From positions 5,998,760 through 6,062,759 of the forward strand of contig NC_083583.1 in NCBI RefSeq assembly GCF_027579695.1: a stretch of 64,000 bases of DNA. Direction: 5' to 3'. Every line of letters starts with the position of its first letter. The first letter of the stretch is position 1. A program made the translations under genes and the position numbers. A model generated the notes under the pieces. The model was not told the DNA's origin. It was given only the letters and a program-made list of their open reading frames with translations, and did not search any database. Below, piece after piece: positions 26,901-38,900 of this stretch. This DNA comes from Neoarius graeffei. Its lineage: Eukaryota > Chordata > Actinopteri > Siluriformes > Ariidae.

Positions 26901-29900
26901 TGATTAATCACTATTCAATTTGGGGCGGCACGGTGGTGTAGTGGTTAGCGCTGTCGCCTCACAGCAAGAAGGTCCGGGTTCGAGCCCCGCGGCCGGCGAG
27001 GGCCTTTCTGTGCGGAGTTTGCATGTTCTCCCCGTGTCCGCGTGGGTTTCCTCCGGGTGCTCCGGTTTCCCCCACAGTCCAAAGACATGCAGGTTAGGTT
27101 AACTGGTGACTCTAAATTGAGCGTAGGTGTGAATGTGAGTGTGAATGGTTGTCTGTGTCTATGTGTCAGCCCTGTGATGACCTGGCGACTTGTCCAGGGT
27201 GTACCCCGCCTTTCACCCGTAGTCAGCTGGGATAGGCTCCAGCTTGCCTGCGACCCTGTAGAACAGGATAAAGCGGCTACAGATAATGAGATGAGACGAG
27301 ATGATTCGATTCAGTCTGAATCAGTTCAATCTGCTCTTAAATAATGAAAATATCTCCATACAATACGTTGCAAAATACACGTCTTTATTTTGTAAATTTG
27401 ACAGTTCAGACGTAAAACTGTCTTATCTTCCTGTAATTAAAAAAGTGCAAATGAACGTTGCAGCAAATTGTATTGTTTAAGTGAAAAAATATTAATATCG
27501 GTGGTCTGTAGTACATGAGACATGAGGCACCACTCTGTGTCGATGTAGTGAGATGTCACCGTTAAGTAGGACTGCGTTGACAGCGATGTCCAGGTGTCAC
27601 ACGTGATAGCGACTCTGTTTGCTGACTGCATTTTCATTCGTATCGCGTCTTTCACAGATGTATACATCATGGGTATCACAGTTTCAGTCAGATGTGTACG
27701 TTGCACTATAATGTAGTGCAGTTCGAGTACCTGAATGAGCTGCCTGAATCCTTCATTTTCCACTACCGAGTATGGGCGTAAATCTCTGCAAACAAAAGTT
27801 GCGATGGCCTCTGTTATCTTTATGGCCCGCGGAGACTCTGACGGTAACGCTAGCAGGTCCTTCAGTTTCTTTTGTTTTGCTCCGGGCAGCTTGTTGTCGG
27901 AAGCTAAGGTTAGCGTAGTGTGGTGCCTTGTCAGGTGGTTTCTGAGGTTTGTAGTATTCCTACAATAACTGAGCTCTGCTTGGCATATCTCGCAAACTAC
28001 CTCGGTTTTATCAAGCTCTTCGTCGTTTGTCGTTTTAAATTTGAAACGATTCCACACGTCAGGTTTCATTTGAGACGGCTTGCTGAGCGGCGTCTTCCCT
28101 GCCTCAGCCACGGCTCTGGCCTCAGCCATTTTGTGTGCACGCTTGAACGTCACGACGTACGACTGCGCAGCTGCGTCATCACGCACGAGACGGCTGAGGG
28201 AGGAAAATCACACAACACGCGAAATTGTGTTGTTGGGAAAAAAAAAAAACTCGATCTCATGCCCTGTGAATCAATAGTGCGAAATTTAAATGAAATCGAT
28301 CCAAAATCGATTTTTTTTTACCCAGCCCTAAGCTACATCGCTTGCTCACTCGCACTACGTCACTTCCTGCTTTCCCAGACTACGGGGGAGGGGGAACAGA
28401 ATGAGCATGCGCTAAAGGCCAATTTATGCTGACAACGCAGTCCTCGCAAATGGCGTCGCAGACGGTGTCTGCGTAGTCCCCCCCCCACCCACCCCTTCGC
28501 AGACGCTCTGCGCGCACCTCCCAAAAATTGTGACCACCGCAGAAGCCTCACAGACAGCGTCTCAGACAAGAGGGCTCTGATTGGTCCACTCTACATCTGC
28601 TGTACACGCACTTCCGCTTCCCTACTTTCCCGGTTTGGTTTGATTTCACGACCGGCATTTTTAAAAACACGAGCGAAGATGGAGCAGCACGAAGAGCGGT
28701 TGATCGAGGAAGTGAGGAAGTACGTACATCTATAGACCCCTTTCACTGATGTCACCCGAAACCGGAAGTAAACAGACCCTGCGCCATATTGGAAGACCAA
28801 CAAACTCGTGATAAGGGGAAAATAATGGCAGCGGTATGTGAACCCACGAGAATAAAGTGGAGTGGCAAACGACTTAAACAAACAAATCTGAGCTGTTTTA
28901 TTTATGATTTATTGGCCCAACAGTAGACTTGAAAGAAACCTGTGTGAGACTTGGCAAAAAACTGTGGATATAATGGATAAGTCTGTGCATGATCTGCGGA
29001 CACTTTGAGGTAAGCAAACGCAAGAAATTCAGATTTAAAACATGCTAAACTGGCCCCAAGTTGATAACTGTATGAGGAGCAAGCCTCCCAGACGTCTACA
29101 ATTTAATAATAATAATAATTTAGGATGGTTTGGGGCTTGCTCGCTGCTGCCAGGTTGGTTGTTGAGTAGCCTGACTTTTTTTTTTTTTTTCTTGCGTGTG
29201 GTATCATTGTTGACGCGAGGTTGTTTTTTGAACATGCCAATGCGGACACGATTTCCCCTGATGAGTTATGACTTCAGACGCGATGCGTGTGTGGAGGTGT
29301 GGAGTCCGCGTGATATGTGCGTAAGAGAGGCTTCTCGTGTGTTTGGAGATCCGCGCTCCGAGACGAGCGCAAGCACACACACCCCCAAGGGAAAAAAGGG
29401 GCCCCCCGAAAATATCGGCATAGTTCGAACACTGAGTGTAGGCACTGGGTGTAAACAACAAATAGTTCACAATGTCTGGGTAGCAAACAGATGGCAGAAT
29501 TGGTGTCGGGTCCTCCTTATGTTTCCATTCTCCCTTGCCGCGAGTCTTATCATATGGGTCAAACCCATCAATCACAGCCAGTTTCTCCACATACCGTGCC
29601 CTTTCTGCAGCTGGTAATGTACTCACATAACCAGAATTATCAGCCATCGTGTCACTTTACTCTCGCTCGTACTTTGTTTTATATTGAGTGCATGTACTTG
29701 GTCTTCCAATATGGCGCCTAACAAAATCTCGTGGCGCGGTGACATCATGTGAAAGGGGTCTATACGACTCCAGTTCTAGTCATTATAAGTAACCGGAGGA
29801 TAAACACTCCACTAACCACATCCACCAACTACTCCTAGCGATTTCGCGACTTCGCGCCCCCTTGCATTGTGGCGGTGAATAACATCGCGCACGCCTATTA

Positions 29901-32900
29901 CTCCTCGCTCAATGATAAATTACAACTGTCTGCGAAAAGCTATCTGCGAAAGCCTTGTCGCAAGAGCATGCAGAGGCCCTAATTGTGTGTCAAAAAAATT
30001 AGTGGTGTTTAAAAGGAATTTGCGTGAATGCGTTATCGCGTTAACTTTGACAGTATTTATTAAATATTTTAGTCGAAACTAACGATAATTAGATTGACGG
30101 TGAAAAGATTTGCAGGAAAAAAAAAACAATCCCAGAGCTCATAGTCACCATGACAGGACCGATAAGAAACGTGTAAAGGGGTGATTTATAAAATCATTAA
30201 GCACTTAAAGATTTCAGCTCTGACAGACCATCTAACGGATGTCGCTTCAGATCATTCAGACATACGAAAGATATCCGAGCGAGTGTATAATCAGTGCTCG
30301 CGGTTCAGCTGCTGATTAGTTCCTGTGTCGCTGGCAGCCGTTTTGTTGCAGTCGTAAAGATCTATTAAATTCTTAAAAACGAAACTCCTCTTCCTCTGAT
30401 GTACACGTTCTAAATTGTGCATTTCATAATCAATCTAATCGGTCTGATGATTTTTTTCCCCCCCCTCCGTTTCTAAACCCACAGCTTCCCCCCTTCAACG
30501 AGAAAGCCACCTGCGTGAGTCATAACTCAGGTAAGATCATGGTTTACACTTTCAGACTGCACCTCCAACTAAACATGTGCACACTTCTCCATCTTGTTGC
30601 GCAACCTCCAGCGTTATGAAAAGAAAGGCCTTTCTTCATGTTACTGATCTGAATAAACATGTTTTTTTTTCTGTGTTCATCTCTGATTTGAACGTGATCC
30701 TGCACCACACCAAAAACAAACAAACAGCAGTTCTGATACTGACCCTGATTTGTATTAATTATTCAGGAGGTTACTGCACTGTCGATGTGCCGTACATTAC
30801 GGAATCTATGAGACGGCAGGTCTGCGGTGAGTTGTGGGTTCCACGCACGTCGCCTTTGTGTCTTTGTGTTTCGCTGCAGAACTTCGATTCTAAAACACAC
30901 ACACGCGCAGCTTTCACAACTCTTCAAACCTTCCCTGTCATTTCTGCCTGCTGGATAATCTGTGAAGCTTTGCATGCTTAAAAACGCCAGCGGGTTTCTC
31001 TCTGGCCTGAAAACGCGCCTGCACAGCAGTTAAGAGGCGGCTTTACATGATTAATACTTGTTTTTTTTTCTTGAAACAATAATTACTCTTGGCCCCGTTC
31101 CCTCACTAATAGCCCGGTTTGGATGGGAGTTGCGTGTGTAAAGGCGGTGTTCGAGGGACGCGATCTCTCCTGTCCTGCTTATCTCTTAATGACTGTCCTT
31201 CGCTGCCTCCCTGGAATGAACCCTTTTATAAATACTAACAGACGACCTGGCAAATCAGACACGACTGAAAACGCTTCAGTTTTTTAATTAATAACTCTCT
31301 TCTTAATTTTTTTTTCCGCCCCTCCCCCCGACTGCTTTTGGTGGCTTGCAGTTCTGCTGGTTATTGGTATCATTAAATATTGCGGTTGAGAATAATTAAC
31401 ACCGTTTGATTTCCAACTGTCTTCACTTACTGCTTTGGATTTTCACAGCGCAGCTCAGCAGCCGGCTTTCAGTCTTTCTCTTGGGTTCATGGGGCAATAA
31501 TTGTGATGATGATGATAATGATATACATGGCTTATTATATATTGTGCACAGGGTATCTGGAAGTCATTAAAAGAAATGATGAAATCTAATTTCCAAACAT
31601 TGATGTCCAGCGACGGCACACCCTGAAGTGTTTTATTCCTCTTGTACCACAACTGTATGCCGAAATGAACTTTTTATCCATTTAGCTGCAGTTCACATAA
31701 AACGAAAGTCATTGGTTCCTGTTCTCGTTTGTGTGATAGAAGTAGCCTCTCCCCCCTCCTTCCTCTCTTGATGTTAAAAAGAAGAGAGGGAGGGGTAAAA
31801 AAAAGAGCCCAGCTTGTTGTGTTGCTATGAAACCACAGATGCCCCTTTTCCACCAAAGCAGTTCCAGGGCTGGTTCGGGGCCAGTGCTTAGTTTGGAACC
31901 GGGTTTTCTGTTTCCACTGACAAAGAACTGGCTCTGGGGCCAGAAAAACCGGTTCCAGGCTAGCACCAACTCTCTGCTGGGCCAGAGGAAAGAACCGCTT
32001 ACGTCAGCGGGGGGGCAGAGGTGGAAAAACCCGGGTGCAGAAAGTAAAAACTCTGCCACATTTTTGCTCCAGCCAATTCAATGAACCAGCTGATCCTAAT
32101 TACCACATCCCCTAAGCCAGATTGATGAGCTAATTGGTGAAATCACCTGTGTTGAGAGCACAGGCAGAAGGAAAACCTAAGCAGGACTTTTACTTTGTCA
32201 ATCCAGTTTTTCCACCTCTGGCGGGGGGGGGAGTTGTTAAAGGAACAGTCCACCGTATTTCCATAATGAAATATGCTCTTATCTGAATTGAGACGAGCTG
32301 CTCCGTACCTCTCCGAGCTTTGCGCGACCTCCCAGTCGGTCAGACGCAGTCAGACGCGCTGTCACTCCTGTTAGCAATGTAGCTAGGCTCAGCATGGCCA
32401 ACAGTATTTTTTGGGGCTGTAGTTAGATGCGACCAAACTCTTCCGCGTTTTTCCTGTTTACATAGGTTTATATGAGCAGTGATACGAAACAAGTTCAGTT
32501 GCACAAATTGAAACGTAGAGATTTTCTATGCTATGGAAAGTCCGCACTATAATGACAGGCGTACTAACACCTTCTGTGCGCTTCGGCAGCGCATTGATAT
32601 CTGAGCTCCGTGTCAATGCGCTGCCGAAGCGCGCAGAAGGTGTTAGTACGCCTGTCATTATAATGCGGACTTTCCATAGCACAGAAAATCGCTACGTTTC
32701 AATTTGTGTAACTGAACTTGTTTCATGTCACTGGTCATATAAACCTATGTAAACAGGAAAAATGCGGAAGAGTTTGGTCGCATCTAACTACAGCCCCAAA
32801 AAATACCATTGGCCATACTGAGCCTAGCTACATTGCTAACAGGAGTGACAGCGTGTCTGACTGCGTCTAACTAACTGGGAGGTCGCGCAAAGCTCGGAGA

Positions 32901-35900
32901 GGTACGGAGCAGCTCGTCTCAATTCAGGTAAGAGCATATTTCATTATGGAAATACGGTGGACTGTTCCTTTAAGACCAACGACAATAACAAGACCGCGAA
33001 AGATCGCCATTTTTAAGCGACGAGAAGCAGCAGCTGTACAAACGCGAAGTCTCATCTCATCTCATTATCTCTAGCCGCTTTATCCTTCCACAGGGTCGCA
33101 GGCAAGCTGGATCCTATCCCAGCTGACTACGGGCGAAAGGCGGGGTACACCCTGGACAAGTCGCCAGGTCATCACAGGGCTGACACATAGACACAGACAA
33201 CCATTCACACTCACATTCACACCTACGCTCAATTTAGAGTCACCAGTTAACCTAACCTGCATGTCTTTGGACTGTGGGGGAAACCGGAGCACCTGGAGGA
33301 AACCCACGCGGACACGGGGAGAACATGCAAACTCCACACAGAAAGGCCCTCGCCGGACCCGGGGTTCGAACCCAGGACCTTCTTGCTGTGAGGCGACAGC
33401 GCTAACCACTACACCACCGTGCCGCCCAAACGCGAAGTCATTTATTATTATTATTATTATTGTTGCTGCTGCTGCTTCTTCCGTGTTTTTGCTTCGATAT
33501 TCGCGCCAAGGTTTATGCAAACATAGCGACGTAACTGACGTATACAGCGACGTAATGACGTGGCTTCCCTTAGCACCGCGAGCTATGGAAAAGCAAACTG
33601 GTTCTCAGCTGGCTCGCAAGTTGAACGAGTTGTGAACCAGCACCAGCACTGGCCCCAAACCAGCCCTGGAACTGATTTGGTGGAAAAGGGGTAAAAGTGT
33701 TTGACTGAAGTTTGTGATTTTTAACGCAAAAGGAGACACTTGGCTGACAGCGAGCTTGTTTGATTTCTTGACGTGACGTTTTTTTTGAAAAATTAAATAA
33801 AATGTGCATATACCCTGTGTACATGGATATCACGACTAAATTATCCAGATTTGAAACAAAATATTAGATCAGGTTTTTGTGTCGTGTGTCTGAAAGATTG
33901 GGTCTGTTTCTGCGTGTGCTCACATGACCGTGTCGTCTGCAGGAGAGGACTACCAGCACATCGAGTTTGGCGTGGATGAGGTGATGAGTTCGGAGCCTGT
34001 GCTGGTAAAAGACTCCTTGTATAAAGTGTCCAGCACTTTGAACCCTCAGGCTCCTGAGTTCATCCTGGGCTGCCAGCCGGCTCAGAAACCACTTCCGACG
34101 GCCACCCCGGTGTCCAACGCCTCGCACGGGGCCGATTTCAACTCTGTAGACTGCGCGGACTCTGAGGCCTCTGCCTTGGATGGCCAGCAGGCCTGCTCCG
34201 ACCTGGACGGCATTTCTAGCAGCCTGGGCCAACGAGAGCGCAAGAAAAAGAAAAAACGACCTCCGGGATACTACAACTACCTGGAGGGGTGTGAGAGTGG
34301 CGGTGCGGCGGTGGACGGCGAGGCCGGCTCGGGGCTGGTGAACGGGCACGGCCTCAGCGCTCCAGCCCTGGGATCAGAGGATGCCGGCACTGATCTGACC
34401 CCTTCCACACTTTCTTCCACATCATCCACGGGCCAGCCTGGCCCTCCCACTAATCAGAGGACTTGTGACAGCCCTGATGAATCCTCTGTGGACTTGACAA
34501 GCAGAGCCACGTCTTTGTTGGACAGTAATGCCGCGGCTTCCTCGTCCTCCTCCTCTTCTTCCTCCACTTCCTCCCAGAGTGGTGGCCATGCTGAAGGGGC
34601 CAGGACTGCAGAGCAGCACTCAGAACCCACTGCTCTAGAGAGCCCCGAACTGCAGGGCAGCGATGGGAGTGTTACCTGCCTGACCTCCTCACCTTCTCCT
34701 CCCCCTTCTGCTGCTGTGCTCACCGCTGATCCTGCTACTACTGACGAGGACGAGCGCCAGGCTAACGGCACGTCAGAGCACTCGCCTGCCCCCAGACTCG
34801 ACACGGCCGATACTCAGGCAGGCGCCGCTCCGGTCTCGTCCCCCACAGACTCGGGGGTCCAGGCGCCTTCTCTTTCTCCGCTCTCTCCTTCCACGGCACC
34901 TGTCCCCAACACCCCCAAATCCTGGGCTAGTCTCTTCCACAACTCCAAGCCTTTGCCTGGAGGTCCTCAGGCGTACGTCGAGGTGAAGGCCGCAGCCGTC
35001 GCCGTGCCCGCGGCTCCCGCAACTACCACCGAGCAGCCTGAGAAACCATGTGATGTCCGGGAGGGGCCTGTTCCCGTCTCAGAAGATCCCATGGCACCAA
35101 AATTGGCAGGTACTGTAGATGGATGGATGGATATAACTGAGTGGGCTGGGGGCAAAAAGTAATGATGTGTTTTCAGTTTTCAAAGACAAAACCCAATCAT
35201 CCAGAATTTCATCATCATCAAAACTGATCTTTTTGTTTTTCTTTATTAAAAAGTTTAAACATCCAGCATTTGCTAATGAACTGCACAGGTGATTAGCAGC
35301 CACTTAAGCTAGCTCAGCTTACTCTGCCTTTTGTTATAACTCTCTTTTTTTTTTTTAAAGTTTTTTTTTTGGGCTTTTTTTCACCTTGATTGGATAGGAC
35401 AGTGTAGAGACAGGAAATGAGTGGGAAAGAGAGAGAGACGGGGAGGGACCGGGAAATGACCTCGGGTCGGAATCGAACCCGGGTCCCTGGATTTATGGTA
35501 TGGCGCCTTATCCACCTGAGCCACGCCGCCCCATAAATCTTTATTTTAAGCACAAGACTAACACACATACACACACACACACAAAAAAAAAAAAGTATTT
35601 GTATTTGCTACCTCTAGATGCTCCTTTTGGTCAAGTCGTGATTAAATTCCTGTGATTTAAGGAAAAACAAACGTTGCCGAAAAGGCCATGACTTAAAGCT
35701 TTACAGCTGTATTGACTTTTTAACTGTACATATGACTGCCATTCAAAAGTTTGGGGTCACCCAGACAATTTTGTGTTTTCCATGAAAAGTCACACTTTTA
35801 TTTCCCACCATAAGTTGTAAAATGAATAGAAAATATAGTCAAGACATTTTTCTGGCCATTTTGAGCATTTAATCGACCCCACAAATGTGATGCTCCAGAA

Positions 35901-38900
35901 ACTCAATCTGCTCAAAGGAAGGTCAGTTTTATAGCTTCTCTAAAGAGCTCAACTGTTTTCAGCTGTGCTAACATGATTGTACAAGGGTTTTCTAATCATC
36001 CATTAGCCTTCTGAGGCAATGAGCAAACACATTGTACCATTAGAACACTGGAGTGAGAGTTGCTGGAAATGGGCCTCTATACACCTATGGAGATATTGCA
36101 CCAAAAACCACACATTTGCAGCTAGAATAGTCATTTACCACATTAGCAATGTATAGACCCCTTTCACTGACGTCACCCGAAACCGGACGTAAACCGACCC
36201 TGCGACCAACAAACTCGTGATAAGGGGATAATAACGGCAGCGGTATGTGAACCCACGAGAATAAAGTGGAGTGGCAAACGACTTAAACACATCTGAGCTG
36301 TTTTATTTATGATTTATTGGCCCAACAGTAGACTTGAAAGAAACCTGTGTGAGACTTGGCAAAAAACTGTGGATATAATGGATAAGTCTGTGCATGATCT
36401 GCGGACACTTTGAGGTAAGCAAACGCAAGAAATTCAGATTTAAAACATGCTAAATTGGCCCCAAGTTGAGAACTGTATGAGGAGCAAGCCTCCCAGACTT
36501 CTACAGTTTAATAATAATAATAATTTAGGATGGTTTGGGGCTTGCTCGCTGCTGCCAGGTTGGTTGTTGAGTAGCCTGACTTTTTTTCTTTTCCCCCTTG
36601 CGTGTGGTATCATTGTTGACGCGAGGTTGTTTTTTGAACATGCCAATGCGGACACGATTTCCCCTGATGAGTTATGACTTCAGACGCGATGCGTGTGTGG
36701 AGTCCGCGTGATATGTGCGTAAGATAGGCTTCTCATGTGTTTGGAGATCCGCGCTCCGAGACAAGCGCAAGCACCCACACCCCCAAGGGAAAAAAAGGGG
36801 CCCCCCGAAAATATCGGCATAGTTCGAACACTGAGTGTAGGCACTGGGTGTAAACAAATGGTTCACAATGTCTGGGTAGCAAACAGATGGCAGAATTGGT
36901 GTCGGGTCCTCCTTATGTTTCCATTCTCCCTTGCCGCGAGTCTTATCATATGGGTCAAACCCATCAATCACAGCCAGTTTCTCCACATACCGTGCCCTTT
37001 CTGCAGCTGGTAATGTACTCGCATAACCCGAATTATCAGCCATCGTGTCACTTTACTCTCGCTCGTACTTTGTTTTATATTGAGTGCATGTACTTGGTCT
37101 TCCAATATGGCGCCTAACAAAATCTCGCGGCGCGGTGACGTCATGTGAAAGGGGTCTATAGAGTGTATTTCTGATTAGTTTAAAGTGATCTTCATTGAAA
37201 AGAACAGTGCTTTTCTTTCAAAAATAAGGACATTTTCAAAGTGACCCCAAACTTTTGAACGGTAGTGTATGACTGCAGGTATGAGTTCAATCCCCTTAAA
37301 CACCACTAAGGGTTGTGGCTATAACAGTGTTTTGATTACAGGATGTACAATATAGCAGCTGCACAACTTGTATTTTTGTATGTTACAAGTGAGCATGGCT
37401 TTATAGCAGGTTCCATCCTGATCTCCCAAACACGCCAATGGAGCGGTGTCCCATCCAGGGCTGTGTTCCCAGTTCACACCCAGCGTTCCTGGGATAGCTT
37501 CCGACTCCACCGATACCTTGATGAGGAGAGCCTTTGCTGCTGAAGATGGATAAACGAATATAAACAGAGTGGAAGCGATGGATAAATTCAGTCAGCTTTG
37601 TTGCGGTTATTTTAAAGTGCATATCCTGGACCAATTTTGTAGTTTTTTTGTTTTTTTTTTGAAAGTACGTCCCTTTACACACTCATCCAGAAGGGTAATT
37701 TTGCACAAGGCCGTCTGTCTACAGCAGAAAAAAATAAAAGAACAAAACGTGTCTGGAAAAATCCCAACGGAGTCTGGAGCCAGATTCGTGACGTCACCTG
37801 CGGAAGCGCCAGCAGGCTGCGCGAGCTCTGCACGGTTTCAGTGCACAGCCTGTGTCGACCAAGCGCTCCCATTTCTCTCTCATTGTCCGGTCTTTTGGGA
37901 AACGATGAGTACTAATCCCATCAAGATTATTGTTGCTACACCCTCCTACGATACATCTGTTAACCATTTTAATAATTACGCGATAACGTTGAAGAAATTT
38001 GCAGAAAACCACCAGGTCGTTTTCTCATAAACAAACCAGCGCTGACGTAGGATTCAGAGGGAGGCGTCCCGCACGCGACGTCACGAAAATCAATGTTTGC
38101 CGGGAAATCCAAATGCCAAGTTTTTTCAGAGGCGGACCAATTCACCTCAAATGGCTTGACTTCAACTGAATTTTTCTGGTATTGCGCAAGGTAAAAAAAT
38201 TGCACAAACTGACAGATATTTGACCAAAGTTTAATATAAAACAGGAGAATTACATTGATCTTGCTCCTGAATTTACCTGTGATGTGCACTTTAAGGGCAA
38301 TTCTTCAGCAGAGAAGCCAAAATTATGAAATTATTAAGATTTGTCTTAAGTTGTCAGCTCAGTGATATTGCTAAAGTATTGAATCCAAGGCAAAATGTAC
38401 CGAAAACCAGATTTAAAAATCATCACCCCGGTTATAGCAGGGTCACTTCAGAGAAATCAGTTTGAATTGTAAGAAATGCAAGTTTTTTTCTTCTTGTGGC
38501 GATAATTCCATTACTGACTTTCTTTCCTCATAAAAGATTTTGCATTCAGAGTTAAACCTAGAAAAAATGGCTTTTTTTTTTTTAAGGGTCAAAAGATACC
38601 CCATACAATGTGAAGTTTTTATTTAATACCGTTATCTTGAGTACCGCAACGAAAAATGTTAATTTTGCTGTGAATGTTATTCTGTTACTGAAGAGCTACC
38701 CTTAATGCCCTAATTAAAACGGCACTAATTTGCACAAAAATAAATAAGCCAGGGCGGCACGGTGGTGTAGTGGTTAGCGCTGTCACCTCACAGCAAGAAG
38801 GTCCTGGGTTCGAGCCCCGTGGCCGGCGAGGGCCTTTCTGTGCGGAGTTTGCATGTTCTCCCCGTGTCCGCGTGGGTTTCCTCCGGGTGCTCCGGTTTCC

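Larger units (their letters stand above)
26840..28330 (-). mobile_element. hAT element with BED-finger transposase remnant, 8-bp duplication
   Basis: Ends TAGGGCTGGGCAT (26840) and ACCCAGCCCTA (28330), flanked by a perfect AGCTACAT (26832-26839, 28331-28338). Subterminal ATCGATTCGAT-type repeats are on both sides. It contains a SINE (26922-27303) and a truncated transposase on the - strand. Confidence 0.95.
28416..29979 (+). mobile_element. Harbinger MITE, TAA target duplication (copy 2), interrupted
   Basis: Ends AGGCCAATTTATGCT and GCATGCAGAGGCCC with TAA at 28413-28415 and 29980-29982. Matches 15384-15914 inverted. Interrupted at a TATA by the ISL2EU-like element 28735-29760; copy 1 preserves the empty site. 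Confidence 0.9.
31840..33693. mobile_element. TIR element (TACCCCTTTTCCACCA ends) carrying three nested insertions
   Basis: About 45-bp inverted ends: TGCCCCTTTTCCACCAAA at the left and TTTGGTGGAAAAGGGGTA at the right, with CCAGGGCTGGTTCGGGGCCAG-type continuation on both arms. Between them lie a hAT MITE (32016-32220), a T2 foldback (32241-32969) and a SINE (33051-33427). Non-coding host element; superfamily not determined. Confidence 0.85.
35733..37267. mobile_element. mariner/Tc1-type MITE, TA duplication, carrying an ISL2EU-like element
   Basis: Inverted ends CATTCAAAAGTTTGGGGTCAC at the left and TGACCCCAAACTTTTGAACG at the right, flanked by TA (35731-35732, 37268-37269). The interior is about 530 bp of non-coding sequence plus the nested element 36156-37156. 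Confidence 0.88.

Noticed and set aside
26940-26985. tRNA gene
   Set aside because: A- and B-box-like motifs belong to the SINE head; no cloverleaf with a proper acceptor stem, and it continues into the SINE body. Same for 42660-42705.
29204-29647. Host protein-coding gene on the - strand
   Set aside because: The same sequence recurs at 36672-37043 inside another duplication-flanked element, so it is transposon cargo.
33864-34804. Open frames on the - strand opposite usp10 exon 4
   Set aside because: Shadows of a GC-rich, low-complexity coding exon; the + strand carries the conserved USP10 sequence.
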